Assembly: GCA_965211775.1 (NCBI GenBank)
Contig: OZ242974.1
Span: 1,674,001-1,738,000, forward strand
Origin: Thiodiazotropha sp040506975
GTDB lineage: Bacteria; Pseudomonadota; Gammaproteobacteria; Chromatiales; Chromatiaceae
Length of the DNA stretch: 64,000 bases
Direction: 5' to 3'
Below, one piece after another: positions 7,620 to 16,564 of the stretch. The stretch's first letter is position 1, and each line of letters starts with the position of its first letter. A model generated the notes under the pieces. The model was not told where the DNA came from. It was given only the letters and a program-made list of their open reading frames with translations, and searched no databases. Made by a program: the position numbers and the translations under genes.

Positions 7620-8922
7620 ATTCTCCCGGGGTGCGCTCGACCTCTATGTTCCGGACCTCCCCCTGTAACTGCAACGACACCTCATCGATACCGCTTATCA
7701 AAACCTCGACGATGCGGCTTTTCAAATCGACTCCGCCGGGCCCTGTTGCCTTTACCCGCAGATAGTTGGGAGTGTAACCTCCCCAGCCATGCTCATCACC
7801 GCTCTCGATCAGGATCGGCAGGGTATGGCCGAGGTGGTTTTGCAGCACCTTTCGTTTCAATCGCTCACCCAGCTGATGCAGCGCTTGACTGCGTTGCCGC
7901 TTGGTTTCCCGACTGAGCGCCCCCGGCATGCTGGCGGCCTTGGTGCCCTGACGGGAGGAATAGGCGAAGATGTGCAGGTCGCTGAAACCGATCTCTTCGA
8001 CGAATTCGAGGGTTTCCCGCCACTCCTCTTCAGTCTCACCGGGGAAACCGACGATGATATCGGTGGTGATATTGATATCCTGAACATGTTCTCTGGCCTG
8101 ATCGACCAATCGGCGATACTCATCCCTGCGACAACGCCTGGCCATACGTCTCAGAACACTGTCCGATCCGCTCTGCAGTGGCAGGTGCAGGTGAGGCATG
8201 AAGCGGGGGTTGTCGAACAGGGTCCAGAAATCTTTGGGCAGGTCCCAGGGTTCGACGGAGCCGATACGCAGGCGGGGGATATCCGTCTCCCGCAAGATCC
8301 GGCGGATCAATTCGGGAATGGAAGCATCTATATCGGCGCCATAACCACCGATATGGACCCCGGTCAGTACCGCTTCCTGAATCCCCTGGTTCTGCAGCTG
8401 GTTAATCTCGGCAATGATCTCTGCGGCCGGGCGACTGCACTCTTCACCCCGGGCCAGGGTAACGATGCAGAAACTGCAGCGATAGCGACAACCGTCCTGG
8501 ATCTTGATGAAAGCGCGCTGGCGTCCCCGGGAGAGCAGGCCTGTGGCGTCCGGTTCGGTTGCGCGCTGGGGCATCACGCTAAGATCGAGTCTCTCGCTGA
8601 CCATCTCCACCAGCCGTCCTTTATCCTGATTGTTTATCACCAGATCCACACCCTCTATCTCCGCCGCGGCATCGGGATTCAATGATGCATAGCAGCCACT
8701 GACCACCAGACGGGCATCCGGATTTTGCCGGCTGCTGCGACTTAGCAGCTTACGCGATTTCCGCACCGCCTCTTCGGTCACGGCGCAGGTATTCACCACA
8801 AGCAGGTCAGCCTCTTCCATCCGTTTTGTCATGGCATGGCCAAGGGCCTGAAAGTCGCGGCTCCAGGTCTCCATCTCCGCCTCGTTGAGACGGCAGCCCA
8901 ATGTCATCAGGTGTATGCGCAT
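7618..8922 (-). CDS. mtaB: tRNA t6A37 methylthiotransferase MtaB
   Basis: This radical-SAM enzyme converts t6A37 to ms2t6A37 in ANN-decoding tRNAs. The 434-residue protein shows the UPF0004 domain first (MRIHLMTLGCRLNEAE, VVNTCAVTEEA, VVSGCYA: three cysteines for the auxiliary 4Fe-4S cluster). The radical-SAM CxxxCxxC motif follows (GCRYRCSFCIV), then the ARGEECSRP motif and a C-terminal TRAM region. The frame is open further upstream to 9060, but the family N-terminus MRIHLMTLGC starts at ATG 8922, which is used here. It is divergent from rmuC and convergent with the lipoprotein gene. Confidence 0.92.
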   Translation of the reverse strand: MRIHLMTLGCRLNEAEMETWSRDFQALGHAMTKRMEEADLLVVNTCAVTEEAVRKSRKLLSRSSRQNPDARLVVSGCYASLNPDAAAEIEGVDLVINNQDKGRLVEMVSERLDLSVMPQRATEPDATGLLSRGRQRAFIKIQDGCRYRCSFCIVTLARGEECSRPAAEIIAEINQLQNQGIQEAVLTGVHIGGYGADIDASIPELIRRILRETDIPRLRIGSVEPWDLPKDFWTLFDNPRFMPHLHLPLQSGSDSVLRRMARRCRRDEYRRLVDQAREHVQDINITTDIIVGFPGETEEEWRETLEFVEEIGFSDLHIFAYSSRQGTKAASMPGALSRETKRQRSQALHQLGERLKRKVLQNHLGHTLPILIESGDEHGWGGYTPNYLRVKATGPGGVDLKSRIVEVLISGIDEVSLQLQGEVRNIEVERTPGE

Positions 8923-9042
8923 GTGAGATCGGTCCAGCAGTGTATCTATGGGGTTTGACTGGTGGGCAAAGGTAATGTCTGCACTGTTCGGATGCAAGCA
9001 CGGACTCAGGTTTTGAGTCACCGGATGGGGTATAGTTCTGTC

Positions 9043-10617
9043 ATGGAATGGTTTACCCAAGCTTCGACCCTGCTGCAGTTATTGCTGATCCTCGGATTCG
9101 TCTGCCTCATACTGCTGCTGGGCTGGGTGCTCTACTGGCTGGCGCGGCTGCTCGATACCCAGCAGCGTGAACAGCGCGCCCGTATTCACCATCATCAGTC
9201 GCTGCTGGAATCACTGCGTGCGCAGGAACGCCACTACACCCGGGAGCAGAGTGAATTGCGCGACCTGATGACCGAGCGGATCGCCCGTGGCACGCTGGCC
9301 CAGCAGCGCCTGCTGCACGGGATGCAGCAGACCCAAATGGAACGGTCAGACAAACTCTATCAGGGCATGGAGCGACGCTATGGCGAGATGCAACAGCACC
9401 TTTCCGAGGGTGCCGGGCGTCTGCGGCTTGAATTGCTGGAACAGTTCGAAGGATTGAAAAAAGCGGTTACACAGGGCCTGGGAGAGGGCAGACTGCAACA
9501 GCAGGAGAAACTTGGTGAGCTGCGGGAATCCCTGGCCCAGTCTCTGGTGCGGCATCGCGAGGCCTTCGACGAACGTCAACTGGAGACCATGCGACAGCAG
9601 CATGCAACCCTGCAATCCGGGATGGGCGAGGTGCGTAAACAGGTGGCTGAGGCGTTGACCCAGCACGCTGACAATCTGGGAAAGAAGGTGCAGGGTCTGA
9701 CAGAGACAACTGACAGTCGGCTCAAGGAGATAAGCGGCCAGGTGGAGAAGCGCCTCAACGAGGGTTTTGAGAAGACCACGGAGACCTTCAATCAAGTACT
9801 CACACACCTGACCCGTATCGATGAGGCGCAGAAGAAGATCACTGAACTCTCCACCAATGTGGTCAGCCTGCAGGAAGTACTTGCGGATAAACGTTCCCGC
9901 GGCGCCTTCGGTGAGGTGCAGCTGTCGGCGCTGGTACGCAATGTGATGCCGGAATCGGGTTTTGCCCTGCAATACACCTTGAGCAATGGCCGGCGGGCGG
10001 ACTGCGTGCTGTTTCTGCCCGATCCCACGGGCAATGTGGTGATCGATGCCAAGTTCCCACTGGAGTCCTATCAGCGCATGCTGGATGACCGGCTGGCGGA
10101 AACGGAGCGTGTTCAGGCGCAACGGCGGTTCCGCAACGATATCAAAAAACACATGGAGGATATTGCCTCCCGCTACATCATCCCAGGAGAGACGTCGGAT
10201 GGGGCGGTGATGTTTATCCCTGCGGAAGCGGTATTCGCTGAGATCCATGCCCACTTCCCCGATCTGGTGGAGGAGGCGTTCCGCAAACGGGTCTGGCTGG
10301 TGTCGCCGACCACCATGATGGCGATTCTCACCACCGCCCGCGCCGTACTCAAGGATGCGGCCACCCGGGAGCAGGTGCATATCATCCAGGATCATCTGCG
10401 CGCCCTGTCGAAGGATTTCGGTCGTTTTCAAAACCGCATGGATAACCTGGCGAGGCATATCGGCCAGGCCCACCAGGATGTCAGTGACGTCAATATCTCA
10501 GCACGCAAGATCACCAATCGCTTCGAGAAAATCGAGAAGGTCGAGCTCGAGGAAGAGCAGAGCCCGGATCTGCCGGTGTTTCGTAAGGCAGCCCTACCCG
10601 ATGCTGAGGATGATTGA
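9043..10617 (+). CDS. rmuC: DNA recombination protein RmuC
   Basis: RmuC is an inner-membrane-anchored, coiled-coil protein with a PD-(D/E)XK nuclease-like domain that limits rearrangements at inverted repeats. The 524-residue product has one N-terminal membrane helix (residues ~8-35, LLQLLLILGFVCLILLLGW). A long Gln/Glu/Arg-rich coiled coil (~40-290) follows, and then the conserved core with RGAFGEVQL, VVIDAKFPLESY, FIPAEAVFAEI and VSPTTMMAIL. An alternative in-frame ATG lies at 9025; 9043 is chosen because it places the membrane helix at the usual distance. It stands alone, divergent from mtaB. Confidence 0.92.
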   Translation: MEWFTQASTLLQLLLILGFVCLILLLGWVLYWLARLLDTQQREQRARIHHHQSLLESLRAQERHYTREQSELRDLMTERIARGTLAQQRLLHGMQQTQMERSDKLYQGMERRYGEMQQHLSEGAGRLRLELLEQFEGLKKAVTQGLGEGRLQQQEKLGELRESLAQSLVRHREAFDERQLETMRQQHATLQSGMGEVRKQVAEALTQHADNLGKKVQGLTETTDSRLKEISGQVEKRLNEGFEKTTETFNQVLTHLTRIDEAQKKITELSTNVVSLQEVLADKRSRGAFGEVQLSALVRNVMPESGFALQYTLSNGRRADCVLFLPDPTGNVVIDAKFPLESYQRMLDDRLAETERVQAQRRFRNDIKKHMEDIASRYIIPGETSDGAVMFIPAEAVFAEIHAHFPDLVEEAFRKRVWLVSPTTMMAILTTARAVLKDAATREQVHIIQDHLRALSKDFGRFQNRMDNLARHIGQAHQDVSDVNISARKITNRFEKIEKVELEEEQSPDLPVFRKAALPDAEDD

Positions 10618-10673
10618 CGGGTGACACCCTTAGCTGAGCGGCAATACCGGCAATTTTATCATTAGAGCGTTTA

Positions 10674-11024
10674 TCAAATGGGCTGCTTCTTCCCCTGATC
10701 GTCCAGGCAGACATAGGTGATCGTGGTGGTGAAGACACTCTCTTCCTTGCCGCTCTCAGGATCCTGGGCAAACACCTGGGCCAGGTATTGCACGGATGTC
10801 AGCCCTTTGTGGCTTTGTTGAATATCGAAGCGAAGAATGGTCCCCTTTCGCACACTGTGATGAAATTCCACGCGATCCATGCCGATGGTGACGAATCGTC
10901 GCCCGGGATAGTCATGAACCGCGGCTATCCAGGCGTATTCATCCACCCATTGCAGCAGATTACCGCCAAAGAGGTAGCCGTATTGGTTGAGATGTTGGGG
11001 TATGACCAGCTTATGGTTTTCCAT
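10674..11024 (-). CDS. Acyl-CoA thioesterase, YciA-like hotdog fold
   Basis: This predicted cytosolic thioesterase hydrolyses acyl-CoA thioesters. The 116-residue hotdog protein begins MENHKLVIPQHLNQYGYLFGG. It includes the family motif GGNLLQWVDEYAWIAA, whose aspartate is the usual catalytic residue, and ends with a strand-rich part (FVTIGMDRVEFHHSV, FTTTITYVCLDD). It is short for YciA (about 130) but covers one full hotdog domain. Its ATG overlaps the stop codon of the upstream NTF2-like gene (TGATG), which shows translational coupling. Substrate chain length cannot be told. Confidence 0.85.
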   Translation of the reverse strand: MENHKLVIPQHLNQYGYLFGGNLLQWVDEYAWIAAVHDYPGRRFVTIGMDRVEFHHSVRKGTILRFDIQQSHKGLTSVQYLAQVFAQDPESGKEESVFTTTITYVCLDDQGKKQPI

Positions 11025-11440
11025 CACATCTCCATCCCCGGAACATGCAGGCCGGGAGGTGGAGGCGTGGGTGAGTTCTGATGCATCAGCATTCGCCAAC
11101 CCTCTCCGGTTTTGCGGAAGATGTTGGTGGCGTAGACAGCTTGTGGCTCATCTTGCCCGGGGCTTTTCACCAGCTCCTCAATCAGGTGGATAGCAAGCTC
11201 GGGGGTTTCGACCCATGCCAGATGTTTGGTCTGAATGTCTAGGCTGACATCACTTTGCATCAGTGGTTCCCAAAGCTTTCTGATCGCATCTTTACCTCTT
11301 TGCGCGGCCATCATCGGCAATAGACAGAGTACCTCTTCACACGCCTCCCAGACCTCCATGAATGCCTGCATATCCTTCTCTTCTATAGCGTCGTAGTAGG
11401 CGTCTTCGGCATCTTGCGGTGTGGTATATGGGTTGCTCAT
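11024..11440 (-). CDS. NTF2/SnoaL-like fold protein (YybH/DUF4440 type)
   Basis: The 138-residue protein starts MSNPYTTPQDAEDAYYDAIEEKD and has the pattern of the SnoaL_3/DUF4440 cystatin-like fold. That pattern is an initial helix that counts the subject (AFMEVWEACEEVLCLLP), GKDAIRKLWEPLM, and a final RKTGEGWRMLMHQNSP strand. Members are often small enzymes or ligand-binding proteins of unknown role. ATG 11440 has AGGAAA upstream; the frame continues upstream but without a better start. It overlaps the thioesterase gene by one base, so the pair probably work together, possibly in acyl-CoA or ketosteroid-like metabolism. That last step is inference. Confidence 0.8.
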   Translation of the reverse strand: MSNPYTTPQDAEDAYYDAIEEKDMQAFMEVWEACEEVLCLLPMMAAQRGKDAIRKLWEPLMQSDVSLDIQTKHLAWVETPELAIHLIEELVKSPGQDEPQAVYATNIFRKTGEGWRMLMHQNSPTPPPPGLHVPGMEM

Positions 11441-11809
11441 CGTTTTTCCTGTGTGGTGTCTGCCGGTCAGCACTTCAGCCCCGGCTGAAAGCCGATCGGT
11501 CTGTAGATGCGGAATAGAGGAATGATACTCATTGATGGAAATCATGGCGAGGGGCGGATGTCGCCCGAAATGCATATCACTATCCAAATTATCCGCCAAT
11601 ATCGGATGTGGCCGAAAGATACCCCTCTGACATTCGCTGGCGGAGTCTCCCGTCAGATTGATGTCGGCGGGAGGGGGGTCTCTCTGATTCTGGGATTGTT
11701 GCAGCGGCTAACCGACGCCCTCGTCGAAGCTATTCCCTAACTTCACAGCTTTCCGTATCATCTGGCCTCGCTTTCCAAGTCAGTGATCCGGAATCAGATA
11801 GGACAATAT
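11441..11809. other. Divergent intergenic region upstream of parC
   Basis: About 370 bp between the NTF2-like gene and parC. Open frames exist on both strands but look unlike real proteins. There is an AGGA ribosome-binding site 7 nt before parC. A GGCGGGAGGGGGG run near 11668 is the only compositional oddity. No RNA gene or repeat was recognised. Confidence 0.5.
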
Positions 11810-14062
11810 ATGTCTGACACAATCGACCAAAGCCTTGAGGGAATTGAACAGGTTCCGCTGAGCCAGTTTACCGAGCAGGCCTATCTCAACTACTCCATGT
11901 ATGTGATTCTCGACCGCGCCCTGCCCAACATCGGAGACGGTCTGAAACCGGTCCAGCGGCGTATCGTATACGCCATGTCGGAACTGGGGCTGAGTGCCAC
12001 GGCAAAGTTCAAGAAATCGGCCCGTACCGTGGGTGACGTGCTGGGTAAGTTCCATCCCCATGGCGACACTGCATGTTACGAAGCGATGGTGTTGATGGCG
12101 CAGGGCTTCTCCTATCGACACCCGCTCGTCGACGGTCAGGGTAACTGGGGTTCAGCGGATGATCCCAAGTCGTTTGCGGCCATGCGTTACACCGAGTCGA
12201 GGTTGACCGCCTACGCCCAGCTGCTGCTTTCAGAGCTTGGTCAAGGTACCGTGGAGTGGGTGCCGAATTTCGACGGCACCCTCAAGGAACCGTCGATCCT
12301 GCCCGCCAGAGTGCCGAACCTGCTGCTCAATGGTACATCCGGCATCGCAGTCGGCATGGCAACCGATATTCCACCCCACAATCTACGGGAGGTGGTAAGT
12401 GCCTGTATCCACCTGCTGGAGTCGCCAAAGGCAAGTGTTGCTGAATTGATGATGCACATCCATGGGCCCGACTACCCCACTGAAGCCGAGATCATCACAC
12501 CGGCGGATGAGCTGTTGAAGATCTATGAAAACGGCAGCGGTTCGATACGTATGCGTGCCCGATATGAACGGGAGAACGGTGATATTCTTATCACTGCCCT
12601 GCCGCATCAGGTCTCCGGCGCCAAGGTGCTGGAACAGATCGCTTCCCAGATGCAGGCGAAAAAGCTGCCGATGGTCGACGATCTGCGAGATGAGTCGGAT
12701 CATGAGAATCCGACCCGCCTGCTCATCGTGCCGCGCTCCAACCGGGTCGATGTGGAGCGGGTTATGTCGCACCTTTTCGCGACGACCGATCTGGAACGGA
12801 CCTATCGGGTGAATATGAACCTGATCGGTATCGACGGACGACCGGCGGTCAAGGATCTTCGCTCCCTGCTCAAGGAGTGGTTGCAGTTTCGCACCGAAAC
12901 AGTGCGCAGGCGTCTGCAGTATCGGTTGGACCAGGTGTTGGATCGTCTGCATATCCTCGCGGGCCTGATGATCGCCTACCTCAATATCGACGAGGTGATC
13001 GCCATTATCCGCCATGAAGAGGATCCCAAGGCCGAGTTGATAAGGAGATTTTCCCTCTCGGAGACTCAGGCGGAAGCGATCCTCAACCTGCGACTGCGCC
13101 ATCTGGCCAAGCTGGAAGAGCTGAAGATTCGCGGTGAACAGGATGAGTTGGAGCAGGAACGAAAGTCTCTGCAATTGATTCTCGGTTCCAACCAACGGCT
13201 GCGTACCCTGATTCGCAAGGAACTCAAGGCCGATGCTGAACAGTATGGGGATCAGCGCCGCTCACCCATTGTTCGGCGTGAATCGGCGGAGGCGCTGGCG
13301 GAGACCGACCTGACCCCGAGCGAGGCGGTTACCGTGGTGTTGTCCGAAAAGGGGTGGGCGCGTACCGCCAAGGGCCATGAAATAGATCCGGCGACACTCA
13401 ACTACCGGGCGGGTGACAATTTTTTGGCCGCTGCGCGTTTGCGCAGCAATCAACAGGCGGTATTTGTCGATTCCAACGGGCGTAGCTATTCACTGCTGGC
13501 CCATACTCTGCCTTCCGCCCGCAGTCAGGGAGAACCCCTGACCGGCCGTCTCTCACCGGCTGCCGGTGCGACTTTCATGGCCGTTGTCGGTGGCGATCCT
13601 GATGGGGAATATCTGCTCGCCTCCGATGCGGGGTATGGATTTCGGGTCAAATTATCCGATATGCTGGCCAAGAATAAATCCGGCAAGGCCCTGTTGTCGT
13701 TGCCGAAAGGAGCCCGGGTTCTGCAGCCTGGCGTCATATCGGACCATAGCCATGATAGAGTCGTGGCTATCTCCAATGAGGGCCGCATGCTGGTTTTCCC
13801 TCTCTCCGAACTGCCGCAACTCGCACGTGGCAAGGGCAACAAGATTATCGGTATTCCCGCCAAGCGCCTGGCTTCGAGGGAGGAGTTCGTGGTCGCTCTG
13901 GCAGTGGTGCCCCAAGGTGCCAGCCTTACCGCCCATGCAGGTAAACGGTATATCGTTCTCAAGCCGTCAGACCTGGACGGTTATCAAGGTGAACGTGGAC
14001 GTAGGGGAGGTAAGCTTCCTCGTGGATTTCAACGTGTCGACAGGGTTGAGGTCAACAGTTGA
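11810..14062 (+). CDS. parC: DNA topoisomerase IV subunit A (ParC)
   Basis: ParC is the DNA-cleaving subunit of topoisomerase IV, which decatenates daughter chromosomes together with ParE. The 750-residue protein has the winged-helix breakage-reunion region (LPNIGDGLKPVQRRIVYAM; HPHGDTACYEAM). The active-site tyrosine is Y127 in AAMRYTESRL, and the tower and coiled-coil regions follow. The C-terminal beta-pinwheel is short, with YRAGDNFLAAAR-type blades, which is the size expected for ParC rather than GyrA (GyrA is about 870). ATG 11810 with AGGA at good spacing is preferred over the upstream in-frame codons. parE is not in the window. Confidence 0.95.
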   Translation: MSDTIDQSLEGIEQVPLSQFTEQAYLNYSMYVILDRALPNIGDGLKPVQRRIVYAMSELGLSATAKFKKSARTVGDVLGKFHPHGDTACYEAMVLMAQGFSYRHPLVDGQGNWGSADDPKSFAAMRYTESRLTAYAQLLLSELGQGTVEWVPNFDGTLKEPSILPARVPNLLLNGTSGIAVGMATDIPPHNLREVVSACIHLLESPKASVAELMMHIHGPDYPTEAEIITPADELLKIYENGSGSIRMRARYERENGDILITALPHQVSGAKVLEQIASQMQAKKLPMVDDLRDESDHENPTRLLIVPRSNRVDVERVMSHLFATTDLERTYRVNMNLIGIDGRPAVKDLRSLLKEWLQFRTETVRRRLQYRLDQVLDRLHILAGLMIAYLNIDEVIAIIRHEEDPKAELIRRFSLSETQAEAILNLRLRHLAKLEELKIRGEQDELEQERKSLQLILGSNQRLRTLIRKELKADAEQYGDQRRSPIVRRESAEALAETDLTPSEAVTVVLSEKGWARTAKGHEIDPATLNYRAGDNFLAAARLRSNQQAVFVDSNGRSYSLLAHTLPSARSQGEPLTGRLSPAAGATFMAVVGGDPDGEYLLASDAGYGFRVKLSDMLAKNKSGKALLSLPKGARVLQPGVISDHSHDRVVAISNEGRMLVFPLSELPQLARGKGNKIIGIPAKRLASREEFVVALAVVPQGASLTAHAGKRYIVLKPSDLDGYQGERGRRGGKLPRGFQRVDRVEVNS

Positions 14063-14295
14063 GCGACATCCCACGCAGCAGGTATGGTGGTATCCGCCGC
14101 ATGGGTTCAACAAGGCCGTCTGATTGCATGATGGATAGATCACAGCAACAAAGCGGGACAGCATGATTTCAGGCCAGTGGCAGTAGGCGGATAACGCTGT
14201 TTAGAAGCAATTGGCTTGGAGACTTCCACCGTTCATCGCTATAATGGTCAGTTCACAGCGGGGCTATGGTGTTTTTTACCGCGTCCAAGCTGCAA
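14063..14295. other. Intergenic region between parC and tRNA-Leu
   Basis: 233 bp without a gene. Its downstream part holds the tRNA-Leu promoter. No terminator for parC was seen. Confidence 0.6.
14216..14245 (+). promoter_or_regulatory. Sigma-70 promoter of tRNA-Leu
   Basis: TTGGAG (14216-14221), an 18-nt spacer and a perfect TATAAT (14240-14245), with the tRNA starting about 45 nt after the -10 hexamer. Reading through past the tRNA could also serve tig. Confidence 0.75.
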
Positions 14296-14380
<85 letters not shown>

Positions 14381-14473
14381 GTTTTTTCCTCGTGATTGCC
14401 AATTGCAATTTCCAGGATATTTCCAGTTTTTACAAATATATAGTGACAGATCAAGGCTGTCAGGAGAAGAACC

Positions 14474-15760
14474 ATGCAAGTTTCGGTGGAATCGGGTGAA
14501 GGGCTAGAGCGACGCGTTACGGTCGAATTGCCGGCTGAGCAGATCGAGGTGGAGGTCACCAAGCGTCTGAAGCAGATTGGTCGAACCGCCAAACTGGATG
14601 GCTTTCGTCCGGGAAAAGTACCTATGAACTTGTTGCGCCGAAATTACGGTGGCCAGGTCCTGCAGGAGGTCTATGGTCAAATGATCGAGAGCAGCTACCA
14701 GGAGGCGATCCAGCAGGAGAAGCTGCAACCCGCGGGGATGCCGAAGATCGAGCCCAAGGAGAGCACCGAAGAGGGATTGTTCAGTTATGTGGCCACCCTG
14801 GAGGTTATGCCTGATATCAAATTGACCGAGCTCACGGGAGAGATCAAGCAGCCCGTTGCCGAGATCACCGCGCAGGATGTCGAGGATATGATCGAAAAAC
14901 TGCGCAAACAGCGTGCTACCTGGAACAACGTAGACCGTGCCGCTGCCGAGGGTGATCAAGTGAAGATCAGCTTCAAGGGCTTGGTCGATGGGGAGGCGTT
15001 CGAGGGTGGCAGTGCCGAAAACGTGGATCTCGTGCTCGGTTCCAAACGCATGATCGAGGGCTTTGAGAGCGGTCTGGTGGGAATGGTCAAAGAGGAGAAA
15101 CGCTCCATTGACCTGCAATTTCCCGAGGATTACCGGGTGGAAGAGCTGGCGGGAAAACCGGTAACGTTCGAAGTCGAGGTGAATGAGGTTGCGGAGGAAG
15201 TGCTTCCCCAAGTCGATGATGATTTCGCCAAGGACTTTGGTGCCGGTGAAGGCGTGGATAAACTGAAGGAAGATATCCAGGAAAACATGCGGCGTGAACT
15301 TTCACAGCGTGTCAAGGCTCGGATAAAGAGTCAGGCGATGGATCTTATTTTCGAGCAGAACAAGATCGACATTCCCAAGGCGCTGATCGAGGAGGAGATC
15401 GAGGCGCTGCGTAAACAGACTCGGGAACAGATGGGACAGGGAGCCGGTGGTTTTGAATTGCCCCGTGAGATGTTTGAAGATCAGGCCAGGCGGCGTGTGA
15501 CCCTGGGCCTGTTGATTGGCGAGATCATTAAACAAAACGAGATTCAGGTCGATAACGATCGTGTACGCCAGACAATTGAGGAGTATGCGGCCAGCTACGA
15601 GCAGCCGGAAGAGGTTGTCAAGTTCTACTATGGCAATCAGCAACAATTGGCTTCGGTACAGAACGTGGTTTTGGAAGACCAGGTAGTCGACTGGGTCATA
15701 GAGCAGGTGGAAGTGGTGGATGATGAGACCACATTCGCCGCGTTGACAGAGCAGGGTTGA
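14474..15760 (+). CDS. tig: Trigger factor
   Basis: This ribosome-associated chaperone and peptidyl-prolyl isomerase binds nascent chains at the exit tunnel. The 428-residue protein has the N-terminal ribosome-binding domain with the signature GFRPGKVP (residues ~42-49). The FKBP-type PPIase domain follows (GDQVKISFKGLVDGEAFEGG), then the helical C-terminal substrate-binding arms. AGGAGAAG lies 8 nt before the ATG. It opens the conserved tig-clpP-clpX-lon-hupB block and is preceded by tRNA-Leu. Full length, no anomalies. Confidence 0.96.
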   Translation: MQVSVESGEGLERRVTVELPAEQIEVEVTKRLKQIGRTAKLDGFRPGKVPMNLLRRNYGGQVLQEVYGQMIESSYQEAIQQEKLQPAGMPKIEPKESTEEGLFSYVATLEVMPDIKLTELTGEIKQPVAEITAQDVEDMIEKLRKQRATWNNVDRAAAEGDQVKISFKGLVDGEAFEGGSAENVDLVLGSKRMIEGFESGLVGMVKEEKRSIDLQFPEDYRVEELAGKPVTFEVEVNEVAEEVLPQVDDDFAKDFGAGEGVDKLKEDIQENMRRELSQRVKARIKSQAMDLIFEQNKIDIPKALIEEEIEALRKQTREQMGQGAGGFELPREMFEDQARRRVTLGLLIGEIIKQNEIQVDNDRVRQTIEEYAASYEQPEEVVKFYYGNQQQLASVQNVVLEDQVVDWVIEQVEVVDDETTFAALTEQG

Positions 15761-15782
15761 CCCTGAGGAAAAAAAAGCAGCT

Positions 15783-16421
15783 ATGAACGAACAGTTTTCA
15801 TCAGGAATGCCGGATGCACAAAACCTTGGTCTGGTACCGATTGTCATTGAGCAGACAGCCAGGGGTGAGCGCTCTTTCGATATCTATTCGAGACTGCTCA
15901 AGGAGCGGGTTATCTTTCTGGTAGGGCCGGTCGAAGACCATATGGCCAATCTGGTTGTTGCCCAGCTACTGTTTCTTGAGTCGGAGAATCCTGACAAGGA
16001 TATCCACCTCTATATCAATTCACCTGGAGGATCGGTCACTGCGGGCCTCTCTATCTACGATACCATGCAGTTTGTCCGTCCTGATGTCAGTACCATGTGT
16101 ATCGGTCAGGCAGCCAGCATGGGGGCGTTATTATTGGCGGGTGGCGCAAAGGGAAAGCGGTATTGCCTGCCGAATTCCCGTATGATGATCCACCAACCCC
16201 TGGGCGGTTTCCAGGGACAGGCGACAGATATAGAGATTCATGCGAAAGAGATTCTGTTGTTGCGGGAGCGTTTGAACTCCATCCTGGCCCAGCATACCGG
16301 TCAGAGTCTGGAGAAGATCGGGGAGGACACCGAACGTGACAATTTTATGGGAGGCAAGGAGTCTGTAGCCTACGGCCTGATTGATTCTGTACTGAGGAAT
16401 CGTGAAGGGGCGGCAGACTGA
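15783..16421 (+). CDS. clpP: ATP-dependent Clp protease proteolytic subunit
   Basis: This is the serine peptidase that forms the tetradecameric degradation chamber used with ClpX or ClpA. The 212-residue protein has the catalytic serine S112 in GQAASMGALLL and histidine H137 in MMIHQPLGG, with the family spacing. It also has the early motif ERSFDIYSRLLKERVIFLVG. The N-terminal 15-20 residues look like the usual cleaved propeptide. It lies 22 nt after tig and upstream of its partner clpX, in the order conserved across proteobacteria. Confidence 0.97.
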   Translation: MNEQFSSGMPDAQNLGLVPIVIEQTARGERSFDIYSRLLKERVIFLVGPVEDHMANLVVAQLLFLESENPDKDIHLYINSPGGSVTAGLSIYDTMQFVRPDVSTMCIGQAASMGALLLAGGAKGKRYCLPNSRMMIHQPLGGFQGQATDIEIHAKEILLLRERLNSILAQHTGQSLEKIGEDTERDNFMGGKESVAYGLIDSVLRNREGAAD

Positions 16422-16564
16422 ACAACCTGTCTCCGAGGGCGGTTAGCGACTGTATCGAAGGCCTGATACACAGATCAGAGTTTCGTGACTCTGACCTTGC
16501 CATCTATGCGCAGTTAGATATGATTGGGTTAAAAGCGGGTTGATTTCGGTTCGAGGAGTGAGAT

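Noticed and set aside
7789..8685. 298-codon forward frame opposite mtaB
   Set aside because: Antisense shadow of a conserved gene; no domain and no ribosome-binding site.
9346..10473. 375-codon reverse frame opposite rmuC
   Set aside because: Shadow frame: Leu/His/Gln-rich composition reflects the complement of rmuC codons.
12383..13195. 270-codon reverse frame opposite parC
   Set aside because: Shadow frame over a conserved gene.
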